Shown one piece after another: positions 18,175-27,282 of a stretch of DNA of 64,000 nt; positions within the stretch are counted from its first letter, which is position 1, and each line of letters starts with the position of its first letter. The translations under genes were made by a program, and so were the position numbers. The notes below the pieces were generated by a model. The model made no database searches. It had not been told where the DNA came from and worked only from the letters and a program-made list of their open reading frames with translations. Source of the DNA: Burkholderia pyrrocinia (GTDB lineage: Bacteria > Pseudomonadota > Gammaproteobacteria > Burkholderiales > Burkholderiaceae); assembly GCF_001028665.1 (NCBI RefSeq), contig NZ_CP011504.1, positions 992,001 through 1,056,000 of the forward strand, written 5' to 3'.

Positions 18175-18623
18175 GACTGATGCGCTCCTGACTGGGGCAA
18201 ACATTCACATGAGGGGTCGGCCGGCCAGAGGGCTTGAAATCCGCGATGCGTAAATTCTTCCGCTGAATCATCCGGCGCAGTCGGTATTACGTGCGGCATA
18301 ACTCCGATAATGAGCAGCGCGAGAATAGCGTTATATAAATCGAAAAAAATTGCGAACCGCTCGTGCAGTCGCACATTTCACCGGATCGGTTTCGATCGCA
18401 TTGCCCGTGGCAACCATGCGCCCCGACGGCGTGCGCGGCTGCGCGACAGTGAACGTTCACTTGCGCGCTCGATCGGGAATGACGGAAATCGGATAAATCA
18501 GGCTGTTCGCCTGCGGGAATATCGCCGCTTGTTCGACGACGACGGATTGAAACCGCGAATGCGGTTTCCGGAGAATCGGGGAAAAGCTGCCGCATGCAAT
18601 GCGAAATCGTTACCCCAAAACAA

Positions 18624-18662
18624 ATCGCCGGCCTGAATCCGTTTCGAATCCAGGCCGGCGAT
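18624..18662 (-). terminator. Terminator of the dicarboxylate symporter gene
   Basis: Perfect 12-bp stem (ATCGCCGGCCTG, 18624-18635, with its complement at 18651-18662); on the minus strand it is followed by TTGTTTTGGGG. It lies 53 nt past the symporter stop. Confidence 0.7.
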
Positions 18663-18714
18663 AGTCATTGACCGCGGAGCAGGCAACGCGCGGTCGCCGC
18701 CGCGTTGCCGCGCA

Positions 18715-20019
18715 TCATGCCGATGCCGACGTCTCCTGCACCTTCACCTGCGTGACGCGCCCGCCGTCCGGATCGTCGTCGTCGCGCGGCGCGTCGAGCT
18801 GCCCTTCCCACTTCGCGACCACGGCAGCCGCGATCGAGTTGCCGACGGCGTTGGTGGCCGAGCGCCCCATGTCGAGGAACATGTCGACGCCCATGATCAG
18901 CAGCAGTCCCGCCTCGGGCATGTTGAACTGGTTGAGCGTTGCCGCGATCACGACCAGCGACGCGCGCGGCACGCCCGCCATCCCCTTCGACGTCACCATC
19001 AGCATCAGCAGCATCGTGATCTGCGTGCCCAGCGGCAGATGGATGCCGTACACCTGCGCGATGAACAGCACCGCGAACGTGCAGTACATCATCGAGCCGT
19101 CGAGGTTGAACGAGTACCCGATCGGCAGCACGAAACTCGAGATCTTGCGGTTCACGCCGAAGCGGTCGAGCGCGTCCAGCAGCTTCGGATACGCGGCCTC
19201 GGAGCTCGCCGTCGCGAACGACAGCAGGAACGGCTCGCGGATCAGCCGGATCAGCGTGAACGCGCGCTTGCCGAGGAACGTCACGCCGGCGAGCGTCAGC
19301 ACGCACCACAGCAGCGCCAGCGCCAGATAGAAGCTCGCCATGAACTTCGCGAACGTGAGCAGGATGCCGAGCCCTTCGGTCGTGATCGTCGACGCCAGCG
19401 CCGCGAACACCGCGACCGGCGCGAACCACATCACCGCGCCCGTCACCTTCAGCATCACCTGCGCAAGATCGTCGATCACGCCGGTCAGGCGCTTGCCCGA
19501 TTCGCCGAGCGCGGACAACGCGGTGCCGAAGAAGATCGAGAACACGACGATCTGCAGGATTTCGTTGTTCGCCATCGCCTCGGCGATCGATTTCGGCACC
19601 AGGTGAACCACGAAATCCTTCAGCGTGAATGCGCCCGTCTTCAGGTTGAGGGCCGCATCGGACGCCGGCAACGGCAGGCTCAGGTGACTGCCCGGCTGCA
19701 GGATCGTCGCGGTCAGCAGGCCGAGCAGCAACGACGTGAACGACGCGATGAAGAACCAGCCGAACGCCTTGACGCCCACGCGGCCCACCGCGCTGCCGTC
19801 GCCCATCTGCGCAATGCCGACGGTCAGCGTCGCGAATACCAGCGGCGCGATGATCATCTTGATCAATCGCAGGAACACGTCGGACAGCAACGACACGTAG
19901 CCGGCGACTTCCTTGGCCATCTTCGGGTCGGGAAACGCGCTGTGGCACGCGTAACCCACGGCGATACCAAGAATCATCGCGACGACGATGTACTTGGTAA
20001 TGTTGTGTCTCTTCTTCAT
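18715..20019 (-). CDS. Dicarboxylate/amino acid:cation symporter (DctA/GltP family)
   Basis: A 434-aa sodium- or proton-coupled transporter of the DAACS family. It shows the typical reentrant-loop serine-rich stretch SFATASSEAAYPKLL and the substrate-binding helices around SFNLDGSMMYCTFAVLF and MVTSKGMAGVPRASLVV. It most resembles C4-dicarboxylate carriers, but glutamate transport cannot be excluded. The ATG at 20019 is preferred over a TTG two codons earlier. It is a single gene with a clear terminator. Confidence 0.9.
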   Translation of the reverse strand: MKKRHNITKYIVVAMILGIAVGYACHSAFPDPKMAKEVAGYVSLLSDVFLRLIKMIIAPLVFATLTVGIAQMGDGSAVGRVGVKAFGWFFIASFTSLLLGLLTATILQPGSHLSLPLPASDAALNLKTGAFTLKDFVVHLVPKSIAEAMANNEILQIVVFSIFFGTALSALGESGKRLTGVIDDLAQVMLKVTGAVMWFAPVAVFAALASTITTEGLGILLTFAKFMASFYLALALLWCVLTLAGVTFLGKRAFTLIRLIREPFLLSFATASSEAAYPKLLDALDRFGVNRKISSFVLPIGYSFNLDGSMMYCTFAVLFIAQVYGIHLPLGTQITMLLMLMVTSKGMAGVPRASLVVIAATLNQFNMPEAGLLLIMGVDMFLDMGRSATNAVGNSIAAAVVAKWEGQLDAPRDDDDPDGGRVTQVKVQETSASA

Positions 20020-20560
20020 TAGCAATCCAAATTACAGAGCGTGTGCTTCTAACGGCTGGAAAATCATTCGCGTCCGGCTGCGAATCGGAACCCACGTCGC
20101 CATGCATGCGACAGGTCCGCTTCTGGCGGTCGCCAGGGCGGACAGGGGGGGCATTCTAACGCAAATGGCGCGGATGCTTTCAAATCTGAAAGCAGAGAGG
20201 ATTGATCTGCGTCCATTCGGCGCCGAAAAGGCGGGTTTTGTCGCGATCCGGCCGAACGGCGCGAGCGGCCGTCGAGCGCTGCGACCTCGACGGACAGGCC
20301 GCCCGAGACGACCGACGCCGACAGAGAAAGACGATCGCGACACATTCTCACAAAGATGCGCAGACCTCGACACTACCGCGCGTAACCTCTATGTAATATT
20401 TCGAAATAATTCGCGTTGCCGTTACGCCCGAGCGGCAATGCGCGATCGCGAGTCGGGAATGCAGAACCGCGTTCGAGTCATTTCATTGTTCCAGACAGAG
20501 CAAGTCGTTCTCTTGATAAGCAGTCCTCCCAATGAATGAACGGGAAAAACCGGTATCGTG
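20020..20560. other. Divergent intergenic region
   Basis: This 541-bp stretch between the symporter and glycosyltransferase genes holds no convincing gene. It contains an AT-rich zone and a perfect 12-bp palindrome, listed separately. Confidence 0.5.
20397..20408. promoter_or_regulatory. 12-bp palindrome TATTTCGAAATA
   Basis: A perfect palindrome in the AT-rich part of the promoter region, about 150 nt before the glycosyltransferase start. It could be an operator; no regulator can be assigned. Confidence 0.3.
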
Positions 20561-21706
20561 ATGAACATTCTGTACACCAACTTCCATGGCGACTACGGCG
20601 GCGGCCAGGATACCTACGTCCGCGATCTCGCCGCCGCGATGAGCCGGCATCACCGCGTGACCGTCGCGTCGCCGGAGGGAAGCCGCCTGTCGCGACTGTT
20701 GAAGGGCAGCCCCGACGTGGCCATCTTCGACATGGAATTCAAACCGCGCTGGAACCGGTTGTGCCAGGAGCTTGTCCGGCTTCGGCAGCGGATCGTCGCC
20801 GAGCGCTTCGACGTCATTCATGTCAACGGGTCTGCCGATCACCGGCAGGTGATGCTGGCGCTGCTCGGGTGCCGGTATCGGCCCGCAGTCGTGCTCACCA
20901 AGCACAACACGTATCGCGCCGACAGCTTCGGCAACCTGCTGCGCGCGCGGCTTGCGACGGACCACACCATCGCGGTCAGCGACTACGTGGCGAGCATGCT
21001 CGCGCTCCGGTCGCCGTACGGGAACGTCACGGTCGTCAAGCACGGCGTGCGCAGGCAGGCCGCGGAACAACTGGCGAGCGACGAGATCCGCCGCCGCAAG
21101 GTCGCGCTGTTCGGGCCGTCGGGCGCGGACGCAATCGTGCTGGGCAGCAGCGCCGGCACCGCGCCGGAAAAAGGCTGGATGGATCTGATCGCGGCACTGG
21201 GCCGCTTGCCCGAACACGAGCGCGAGCGGTTTCGCGTGCTGCTGGTCGGCGCGGAGCCGTCCTGCGCGCAGCGCGAGCAGATCGCGTGGCACGGCATGAC
21301 GTCGCGCACGGCGTTCACCGGACGGCTCGACGACGTCTGCGCGCCGTTCTCGATCATCGACGTGTCGTTCGTGCTGTCGTACCACGAGAGCCTGTCGTAC
21401 GCGTGCCGCGAAGCGATGTCGCTGGGCTGCCCCGCGATCGTGACACGCGTGGGCGGGCTGCCCGAGAACGTCGAGCCGGGCGTGGACGGATGGGTCGTTC
21501 CGCCGCGCGAGCCCGAAGCGATCGAGGAGATCCTGCGCACGATCGTGCGCGAGCCCGGCTGCGTGCGCGCGATGGGACGCAGCGCGCGGCTGAAAGGCAA
21601 GCGCGAGTTCTCGTTCGACACCTTCGTCGACGCGACTTTGTCCGTCTATCAGAAATCGGTTCGACACAACCCGTATCGTCGGGTGACATCCCTGAGGTCC
21701 ATGTAA
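20561..21706 (+). CDS. GT4-family glycosyltransferase
   Basis: A 381-aa GT-B glycosyltransferase. The N-terminal domain starts ILYTNFHGDYGGGQDTYV, the glycine-rich donor/acceptor loop. The C-terminal nucleotide-sugar domain has the EX7E motif (HESLSYACREAMSLGCPAIV). The ATG follows an in-frame GTG at 20558; the exact start is uncertain because no strong ribosome site is seen. Its stop overlaps the next start (TAATG), so the three genes to 23030 form an operon. It probably builds a surface glycan. Confidence 0.88.
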   Translation: MNILYTNFHGDYGGGQDTYVRDLAAAMSRHHRVTVASPEGSRLSRLLKGSPDVAIFDMEFKPRWNRLCQELVRLRQRIVAERFDVIHVNGSADHRQVMLALLGCRYRPAVVLTKHNTYRADSFGNLLRARLATDHTIAVSDYVASMLALRSPYGNVTVVKHGVRRQAAEQLASDEIRRRKVALFGPSGADAIVLGSSAGTAPEKGWMDLIAALGRLPEHERERFRVLLVGAEPSCAQREQIAWHGMTSRTAFTGRLDDVCAPFSIIDVSFVLSYHESLSYACREAMSLGCPAIVTRVGGLPENVEPGVDGWVVPPREPEAIEEILRTIVREPGCVRAMGRSARLKGKREFSFDTFVDATLSVYQKSVRHNPYRRVTSLRSM

Positions 21707-22272
21707 TGGCCATGAATATCTGGAAGAAGTACTGGGACCTGCGGACGCAGGAGTGCCCGTGCGACGTGCACTTCGTCGAGTGGCTGGAATCCGTTCGCCT
21801 CAACGGCATCCGCATCTATCACTTCGGCACCGGCGGCCACCACCATGTCGGCGTGGCATGCGCGCGGCCGCACCTGAACAACACGGTCTTCGGCGTGACG
21901 GCGTCGCCGAAGGAATACAAGTCGTATGTCGACCTCGTCACGCGGCAACCGGAGGTGAGCAAGACCTACCTGGCCTATTTCGGCGACATCTATACCAGCA
22001 ACTCGGACCTGCTGCCGTCGTTCGACGTCGTCACGCTGTTCCACCTGTGCGAATTCCGCGACGAGACGAACAGCCGCTACGGCGCGCAGACCGACGCGGA
22101 AGTGCTCGAGCTGTTCGCACGCCATACCGCACGCGAAGGCCACCTGTTGTTCTACAAGGGCTCGGCGGCGTACCGGAAGGCCGAACCGATCATCGAGCAA
22201 TGGGCGGCGAACGCCGATTTCGTCGAGGTCGGCGGCTTCAAGACCCTGCGGATTTTCCGCAAGGACGCGTAA
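21706..22272 (+). CDS. Conserved protein of unknown function, possible methyltransferase-like fold
   Basis: A 188-aa protein whose start codon shares an A with the stop of the glycosyltransferase. The stretch IRIYHFGTGGHHHVG followed later by SFDVVTLFHLCEF resembles the SAM-binding Gly-rich loop and the acidic strand of class I methyltransferases, but a full set of motifs is not clear. It is certainly a real gene given the overlap. It may modify the glycan product. Confidence 0.65.
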   Translation: MAMNIWKKYWDLRTQECPCDVHFVEWLESVRLNGIRIYHFGTGGHHHVGVACARPHLNNTVFGVTASPKEYKSYVDLVTRQPEVSKTYLAYFGDIYTSNSDLLPSFDVVTLFHLCEFRDETNSRYGAQTDAEVLELFARHTAREGHLLFYKGSAAYRKAEPIIEQWAANADFVEVGGFKTLRIFRKDA

Positions 22273-22295
22273 CCCTGCGTTGTTACGATCCGCCG

Positions 22296-23030
22296 ATGCT
22301 TCTGTCCGCCACACGCCATCCGATCCTGATGTATCACCAGATACGCCCGCTGCCGCCGCCGGCCGACCGGCTGCGCAGCCTGAGCGTTGCGCCCGACGCG
22401 TTCCGCCGCCAGATGACGCTGTTCAGGCGGCTCGGCTACCGCGGCCTGAGCGTGCGCGAATTGCAGCCGTATCTGCGCGGTGAGCGCAGCGGGAAGGTCT
22501 TCGGCATTTCGTTCGACGACGGCTTTCTCAACGTGCTCACGCACGCGATGCCGGTGCTGGACGAGCTCGGGTTCACCGCGACCTGCTATTTCGTCGCCGG
22601 CCGGTTCGGTGGCGTGAACGACTGGGACGCGGGTGCCGATACCGCGCACTCGCCGCTGATGGCGTTCGAGGACATGCTCGCGTGGCGCGATCACGGTCAT
22701 GAAATCGGCTCGCACACGCTCGATCACGTCCCGCTGTCGCGCGTGCCGGCGCACGTGTCGGGCGTTCAGGTAGCCGAATCGAAGCGGCGGCTCGAAGCGT
22801 TGGGCGGCCGGCGCGTCGAATCGTTCTGCTATCCGTACGGCGATCTCGACGCGCGCGTCCGCGATCAGGTCGCCGCCGCCGGGTACGGCAATGCGACGAC
22901 GACCCGGCGCGGATGCGCCGATGCGTCCGACGATCCGTTTCTGCTGCCGCGAATTCCGGTGGCAGGCGGTGTCGGTGCGTTTCGGTTGCTGTTCAAGTGC
23001 ACGCGTTGGCGTGTGCACAAGCGCGGGTAG
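22296..23030 (+). CDS. Polysaccharide deacetylase (NodB-fold)
   Basis: A 244-aa carbohydrate esterase 4 enzyme with ILMYHQI near the N-terminus, the catalytic/metal motif ISFDDGF, the His pair in HEIGSHTLDH and the later FCYPYGDLD motif. It removes N- or O-acetyl groups from a glycan. No signal peptide is evident, so it may act on a lipid-linked precursor in the cytoplasm or membrane face. It is the third gene of the glycan operon. Confidence 0.88.
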   Translation: MLLSATRHPILMYHQIRPLPPPADRLRSLSVAPDAFRRQMTLFRRLGYRGLSVRELQPYLRGERSGKVFGISFDDGFLNVLTHAMPVLDELGFTATCYFVAGRFGGVNDWDAGADTAHSPLMAFEDMLAWRDHGHEIGSHTLDHVPLSRVPAHVSGVQVAESKRRLEALGGRRVESFCYPYGDLDARVRDQVAAAGYGNATTTRRGCADASDDPFLLPRIPVAGGVGAFRLLFKCTRWRVHKRG

Positions 23031-23041
23031 CGCCGGGCACA

Positions 23042-23064
23042 AAGCGATCGCAACGCGATCGCTT
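23042..23064 (+). terminator. Hairpin after the glycan operon
   Basis: Perfect 10-bp stem AAGCGATCGC with its complement and a 3-nt loop, 11 nt past the deacetylase stop. There is no long T-run. Confidence 0.5.
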
Positions 23065-23149
23065 CGATCTCGCTCGCTGACAAAACCGACCTCTTACTCA
23101 TTGCAGTGCGATCCTGCGGCGAACACTTCAGACGAGTGACCCGTCGCCC

Positions 23150-23365
23150 TCAACCAAACTGGGCAGTCAGCCATCCTTCGGCCCATTTTGTCGCGTAGGC
23201 AACTGCGTCATCGCGCACATCGAAGCCAGCCAGATCACCGCTGGCGTGTACTTCCCGCTCACCGCCGTCCAGCAGAACCGTGGTGATCCTCACATGCGCG
23301 ATGAACTCTCCATCCGCCCTGCGGGGTGTCGGATCGATCCGGAATCGTGTCGAATTGAAGAGCAT
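23150..23365 (-). CDS. Small conserved-looking protein
   Basis: A 71-aa protein preceded by a strong AGGGAGG ribosome site. It contains FIAHVRITTVLLDGGEREV and ends AYATKWAEGWLTAQFG. The layout (a beta-rich half, then an amphipathic helix) resembles the other small proteins of this island at 25490, 30827 and 50304. Function unknown. Confidence 0.7.
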   Translation of the reverse strand: MLFNSTRFRIDPTPRRADGEFIAHVRITTVLLDGGEREVHASGDLAGFDVRDDAVAYATKWAEGWLTAQFG

Positions 23366-23999
23366 GGCTCCTCCCTGTCGGGTTACCGCGAGCCAGGCTG
23401 TCGCGGGAGCAGCACGAGAAAGCGTCGGACATCGGGAAGGCATCCGCATCGGCCTCGCGACGATGGCCACGGATAGACCGGCGAATGAAGTGCAACCCGC
23501 AAGCGGAGATGGAAGCACGTTGCTCCGGAATACCTTCGGAGCCACTCTCAAGCGATGGGACAAGAGGGGAGCGTCAGCACGATGATGGTGCCCGGACGAT
23601 CGGTTAGGGCGAGAGGCCCGATCGCATTCGGAGGGGCATGCTGAGCAAGGCGCTGGAATCGGCAATGGGTCATCCGATGGTTCGATGCTACGCCGTTCCA
23701 TCAATTTGTATAGCGAAATTTCCGGCGCATTCCTGTCGCCAGAGCCTGCCTTCGTACCGTAGCGAGGTGTGAGTCGCAGCGACAGCGCGTATAGTGGGGC
23801 TAGCCTTACCGCCGGTTCCGGAACACAGTTCGGCATTCGGGGGGCGGCATCGTCCGGGCGCCCGGCCGCGCATCGGAGCCGATTCTCATGGTTGGCATCA
23901 TGCAGCGTCGTCGACTTCGAAGCAGGCAGCGCTCGGGGGATCGCGTCGACACGAGTTGGACCGCCTAACGCAAGCCCCTCTGAAGAAACCGCGCCGCCC
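23366..23999. other. Gene-poor stretch
   Basis: No convincing gene in 634 bp. TATAGT at 23790-23795 could be a -10 element for the gene at 24000. Confidence 0.4.
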
Positions 24000-24284
24000 A
24001 TGAAAATCGACCGCAGTTCCGTTCCCCACTACCTCGTCCTGCGTGCCGGCTGGCCACCCTATGTGTTGAATGCCGACCGCCTGGTGCTCCGCCGCGAAGC
24101 GAGCCCGCTGTTGCGAGCGTTCGCGCGAACTCGCGGACGGTTCGCGCATGTCGACGACGTCGCGTGGAACCTCTTCTCCGACGCAGAAGGCCTGTCAGTG
24201 ATCGAGCGTCGGGAAACAGGGTTCTTTACGTTGATCACCGGAACCGAAACCGAGCATCAGTTGCATTTGCTGGCAACCCTCTGA
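24000..24284 (+). CDS. Small protein of unknown function
   Basis: A 94-aa protein, MKIDRSSVPHYLVLRAGWPP..., with no recognised domain. The frame is open far upstream, but codon use and the lysine/aspartate-rich start favour the ATG at 24000. It contains two short beta-like stretches and is probably cytoplasmic. Confidence 0.55.
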   Translation: MKIDRSSVPHYLVLRAGWPPYVLNADRLVLRREASPLLRAFARTRGRFAHVDDVAWNLFSDAEGLSVIERRETGFFTLITGTETEHQLHLLATL

Positions 24285-24409
24285 CGTTGCCGCGGGGGCG
24301 ACGGACGGTCATGATCGACGAAGGGCCGCGCGCGGAGATTTTTCGGTCACTTTTACGGAATGCTGATTTTTTTGGGCGGCCGCTTGTTCTGCCCCTCGGC
24401 CGAAAGCGC

Positions 24410-24438
24410 TTGACACCCTCGTTGCCGAGGCGTACTGT
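24410..24438 (+). promoter_or_regulatory. Sigma-70-like promoter of the cold-shock gene
   Basis: TTGACA, a 17-nt spacer and TACTGT. The inferred leader to the ATG at 24581 is about 135 nt, matching the long 5' leader of cspA-type mRNAs. Confidence 0.6.
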
Positions 24439-24580
24439 CAGTCGCTGAAGTATTCAAGAAGCGCGATTGCTGCCCATCATTGACCGCGGCCTGCGGTATT
24501 CGTTGTCCTCTCCCTCCTTGATTATTTTTTCCCGCGTCCATTCAGGGCGCATACGTACGTCCATTTTCAGGAGATCTAAC

Positions 24581-24784
24581 ATGGATACCGGTACCGTCAA
24601 GTGGTTCAACGACAGCAAGGGCTTCGGCTTCATCACCCCCGACGCGGGTGGTGACGATCTGTTCGCGCACTTCTCCGAAATTCGCGGCGACGGCTTCAAG
24701 ACGCTCGCCGAAGGCCAGAAAGTCAGCTACGAAACGAAGAGCGGCCCCAAAGGCCTGCAGGCGTCGAACATTACCGCCCTGTAG
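24581..24784 (+). CDS. Cold-shock protein (CspA family)
   Basis: A 67-aa nucleic-acid chaperone. RNP1 is KGFGFI and RNP2 is DLFAHF, and the first residues [14 protein letters not shown] are the family signature. CAGGAG precedes the ATG. It melts RNA structure during cold or other stress. It is a single gene with its own promoter and a long leader. Confidence 0.96.
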   Translation: MDTGTVKWFNDSKGFGFITPDAGGDDLFAHFSEIRGDGFKTLAEGQKVSYETKSGPKGLQASNITAL

Positions 24785-25035
24785 TCCCCACAAGCCGTCA
24801 AGCCCCGTTTACGAAGCGGCACGTCGCTGCCGCTTCCTGCGCATACGCGCCTCCATCGCGGACGCCACGCGTCCCGATGCAAGCTCGACCGGGTCATTCG
24901 TTTCGCATCCGGACGTCGAGCGTGCGCGTATGCAGATGCCCAGTGCCCTCGCAGCGCGCGTATCCAGCCGCGCGTGCGTGATCCGGACGGGTCCCGCTCA
25001 CCGGATCGCGCAAGCGGCGCAGCAGGAGAACCCGC

Positions 25036-25188
25036 ATGACCAGAAGTCAAGCTCGCAGTAACAAGACACCTTCGCGTGCCAAACTTGCCCTGACATTGCC
25101 CAGGCTCGGCACGGCATTGAACTGGGTGCCGCCCAAGGCTCCCGTCATCACGAAATCGAACCCGAAGAAGCGCCCGCCTGCTCCGTAG
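25036..25188 (+). CDS. Very small basic protein
   Basis: A 50-aa frame with AGGAG 8 nt before the ATG. The product is very basic (KTPSRAKLALTLPRLG, KSNPKKRPPAP) and has no recognised domain. The good ribosome site and the Lys/Arg-rich composition support it; no other evidence. Confidence 0.45.
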   Translation: MTRSQARSNKTPSRAKLALTLPRLGTALNWVPPKAPVITKSNPKKRPPAP

Positions 25189-25489
25189 TAGCGGACGAAC
25201 CAACCGCAGCGTGACGAAGAGGCGGCCACCGCTGCCGTGCAACGTGATGCGTCAAAGCGCGCAATCCGGAATAAAGTGAACGCCCGACAATCGATGCGCG
25301 TATGATGGGTTTATTCGGGCGATCACTTGCCGTCTGACTGCCCGCCCCTCCATCTACCCTCTTGCTGCATCGCCCCTCCCCTGCGCTGCAACGTTGTTCC
25401 TTTCACCCACCGGCACGCCCTGCAACGGCGATACTGGCCGGATGTGTTCGCCCATGCGATTCGCCGTGGCCGAACGCCAGGAGATTGCC
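25189..25489. other. Gene-poor stretch
   Basis: About 300 bp in which neither a gene nor a clear regulatory site was found. Confidence 0.4.
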
Positions 25490-25774
25490 ATGAGCATGCA
25501 TGTCTACCGTGGATTCGAGATTTATCCACTGATTTACCCTCACGTGCCGGCGCCGAATGGCAGCTCGCATAACTACGACGCCGGTTTCGACGCGGCAGTC
25601 AAGATTTGCCTGCGCGGCACCACCGACACGCTGACGCAGAGCCAGACGTTCAGATTGCGCGACAACTCTCCGTTCGACAACGCCGGTGACGCGCGTCGTG
25701 CTTCTCTGCGCTATGCCGAGAGCATGATCGACGACAATCGCGAAACGCAGGGTTTCTTTTCCAGCGCGGTCTGA
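25490..25774 (+). CDS. Small protein of the island (YRGFEIYP type)
   Basis: A 94-aa protein with CCAGGAG before the ATG. It starts MSMHVYRGFEIYPLIYP and has the pattern YxGxxI, a beta-rich middle and a C-terminal helix (RRASLRYAESMIDDN). The same plan is seen at 50304 (LEYRGRELRVYSQMLFPP), so the two may be distant paralogues. Function unknown. Confidence 0.7.
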   Translation: MSMHVYRGFEIYPLIYPHVPAPNGSSHNYDAGFDAAVKICLRGTTDTLTQSQTFRLRDNSPFDNAGDARRASLRYAESMIDDNRETQGFFSSAV

Positions 25775-25821
25775 CGCGGCTCGTTACGGCAACGCAATGT
25801 GGCGGCATTCTGGAGGACAAA

Positions 25822-26031
25822 ATGATCATCGACGAACTACTTGGCTTGATCGGACGACGTGAGGTCACGCGGACCGATGCCGTCCTGCCCGCCGGAATCG
25901 CCGACTCGGCACAGAGCCATCAGCAAGAGCTGCAAATGTTCGTGGCGGTACGCGCCCTCTCGATCGGAGCCGGATATTCGGAATTCGAGTCCGACGAGAT
26001 CGCGAGCGCCGTCATGACACGACTCGGCTAG
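25822..26031 (+). CDS. Small acidic protein of unknown function
   Basis: A 69-aa protein with GGAGGA before the ATG. It is helix-rich and acidic (SEFESDEIASAVMTRLG). It forms a tight same-strand series with the genes on either side, ending at rpsU. No family recognised. Confidence 0.65.
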   Translation: MIIDELLGLIGRREVTRTDAVLPAGIADSAQSHQQELQMFVAVRALSIGAGYSEFESDEIASAVMTRLG

Positions 26032-26064
26032 TTTTCCGTTCAAACGCTCCCAAACAGGATCTAC

Positions 26065-26277
26065 ATGACAACTGTCACACTCAAGGTCAACGAACCGATC
26101 GACGTCGCGCTGCGACGATTCCGACGCACCATCGAGAAAACCGGGCTGATTCGGGAGCTGCGCAGCCGCACCAGCTACGAAAAACCCACGACGGAACGCA
26201 AGCGGAAAAAGGCCAGCGCCGTTTCCAGGCAGCGCCTGCGGGCCAAGCGCATGTTGCCGCCGCGCAAAATGTACTAG
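26065..26277 (+). CDS. rpsU: 30S ribosomal protein S21
   Basis: A 70-aa basic S21 protein: [20 protein letters not shown] and a Lys/Arg-rich C-terminus. AGGA precedes the ATG. Burkholderia genomes carry more than one rpsU. This copy is not next to dnaG or rpoD, as the housekeeping copy usually is, but among small stress genes. It may be a condition-specific S21 that changes translation initiation. Confidence 0.95.
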   Translation: MTTVTLKVNEPIDVALRRFRRTIEKTGLIRELRSRTSYEKPTTERKRKKASAVSRQRLRAKRMLPPRKMY

Positions 26278-26287
26278 GGAGCACACC

Positions 26288-26494
26288 GTGTACAAGATGC
26301 CGGGCGACGAGCCGCCGTTTTTCCCGCTGACGAAATGCGAAGTCGATTTCGATCAGCAGAAAGACATGGTGACGCTGCTGCCGAGCTTCTATGCGTTCGG
26401 ATGCGAGTACACCAGCCGCGGCTTCCTGATCGGGCGGGACGATGCGTTCAAACTGATTGCCGCGATCGAGAAGGCGCTCAGCATCCAGGGATGA
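26288..26494 (+). CDS. Small protein downstream of rpsU
   Basis: A 68-aa protein with a GTG start preceded by AGGGAG and beginning 10 nt after the rpsU stop, so very likely co-transcribed with it. It is acidic at the start and has a C-terminal helix (DDAFKLIAAIEKALS). No family recognised. Confidence 0.65.
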   Translation: MYKMPGDEPPFFPLTKCEVDFDQQKDMVTLLPSFYAFGCEYTSRGFLIGRDDAFKLIAAIEKALSIQG

Positions 26495-26540
26495 ACCGAC
26501 GCCGGCACGCTCGCGAGCATCGACAACCAGAAGATGGACT

Positions 26541-26882
26541 ATGCGCGTCCGGACCAAGTACGTTGATTTGCTCTATTTCCTCGTTGTCCTGCAACTCGTC
26601 ACTCAACGGCAGAGTCGCGAGTGGCTGTCGCCGTTTCAGCTCGTCGAATCGCTGCAAGGATGGTTGATCGTCCATCGCGCGAAATGCGAGTGGCGCGATC
26701 GGGTCTGGATAGGCCATGCGTCGCTTCAGATCGCGAAGGCAGTCCGCCCGGTCGACAACGCTGCATTTTCAGGGCCGCTCCCTGGCGCGGCAAAAGACTC
26801 GACGCCCCCTCCGCGAGACGCGCTCGCGGGTCGGTCGAGTTTACGGATGAAGTGCATCCGCTACCTCCGGGAGAATGTCTGA
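26541..26882 (+). CDS. Doubtful small protein
   Basis: A 113-aa open frame with a plausible start (MRVRTKYVDLLYFLVVLQLV) but only a weak ribosome site. The second half is low-complexity and may not be coding. Kept because of its position in the same-strand series. Confidence 0.35.
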   Translation: MRVRTKYVDLLYFLVVLQLVTQRQSREWLSPFQLVESLQGWLIVHRAKCEWRDRVWIGHASLQIAKAVRPVDNAAFSGPLPGAAKDSTPPPRDALAGRSSLRMKCIRYLRENV

Positions 26883-27025
26883 TCGCGGCAGCACTCGCTC
26901 GGGCGACAATGCGTTCACACCGGTGCGTTGCACCCCATCGGACATCCGGAAGAACTTTCCGTCGTCGGTGCCGGCCCGCAGCGCCTCCGGGCAGGTTCAT
27001 CACCTCTCGGTAGCTGCGGGACCGG

Positions 27026-27164
27026 CACATCGCCGGGCGAGATTCGGGCGGAGGGAAACAAGAATGATCAAGTCGTTCTCGCGGTCGCCCACGTAGATGA
27101 AGCCCTCGTCGTCCCTGCGCGCGAGGTCGCCCATTTGCAGCCAGCCGTCGACCTGAATCGACAC
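27026..27164 (-). pseudogene. Remnant of an AMP-forming acyl-CoA synthetase
   Basis: The minus strand reads [20 protein letters not shown], then GDRENDLII, the hallmark C-terminal hinge region of acyl/acetyl-CoA synthetases. A shift to a second frame then gives RISPGD, matching the following (G)FNISPxEV motif. No start or flanking domains remain. This is a frameshifted fragment of about 45 codons. Confidence 0.7.
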
Positions 27165-27173
27165 GCGCCCCAC

Positions 27174-27189
27174 TGCACGGCATCGTACC
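27174..27189 (+). promoter_or_regulatory. 16-bp dyad (TGCACG-GCAT-CGTACC)
   Basis: One arm differs from the GTACG consensus. A -10-like CATGCT starts 21 nt after it (27211). It lies 94 nt before the gene at 27283. Confidence 0.6.
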
Positions 27190-27282
27190 GACTTCCTCTC
27201 CCCGCCGTGCCATGCTGGGTCGACATACGTGTATCGCCGTCGCCACCGCGCACGCGATCGCCGAATTCACCGGAGCAGACAC

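Noticed and set aside
20020..20560. A small gene in the dctA-type/glycosyltransferase gap
   Set aside because: Frames here are Arg-rich and lack ribosome sites.
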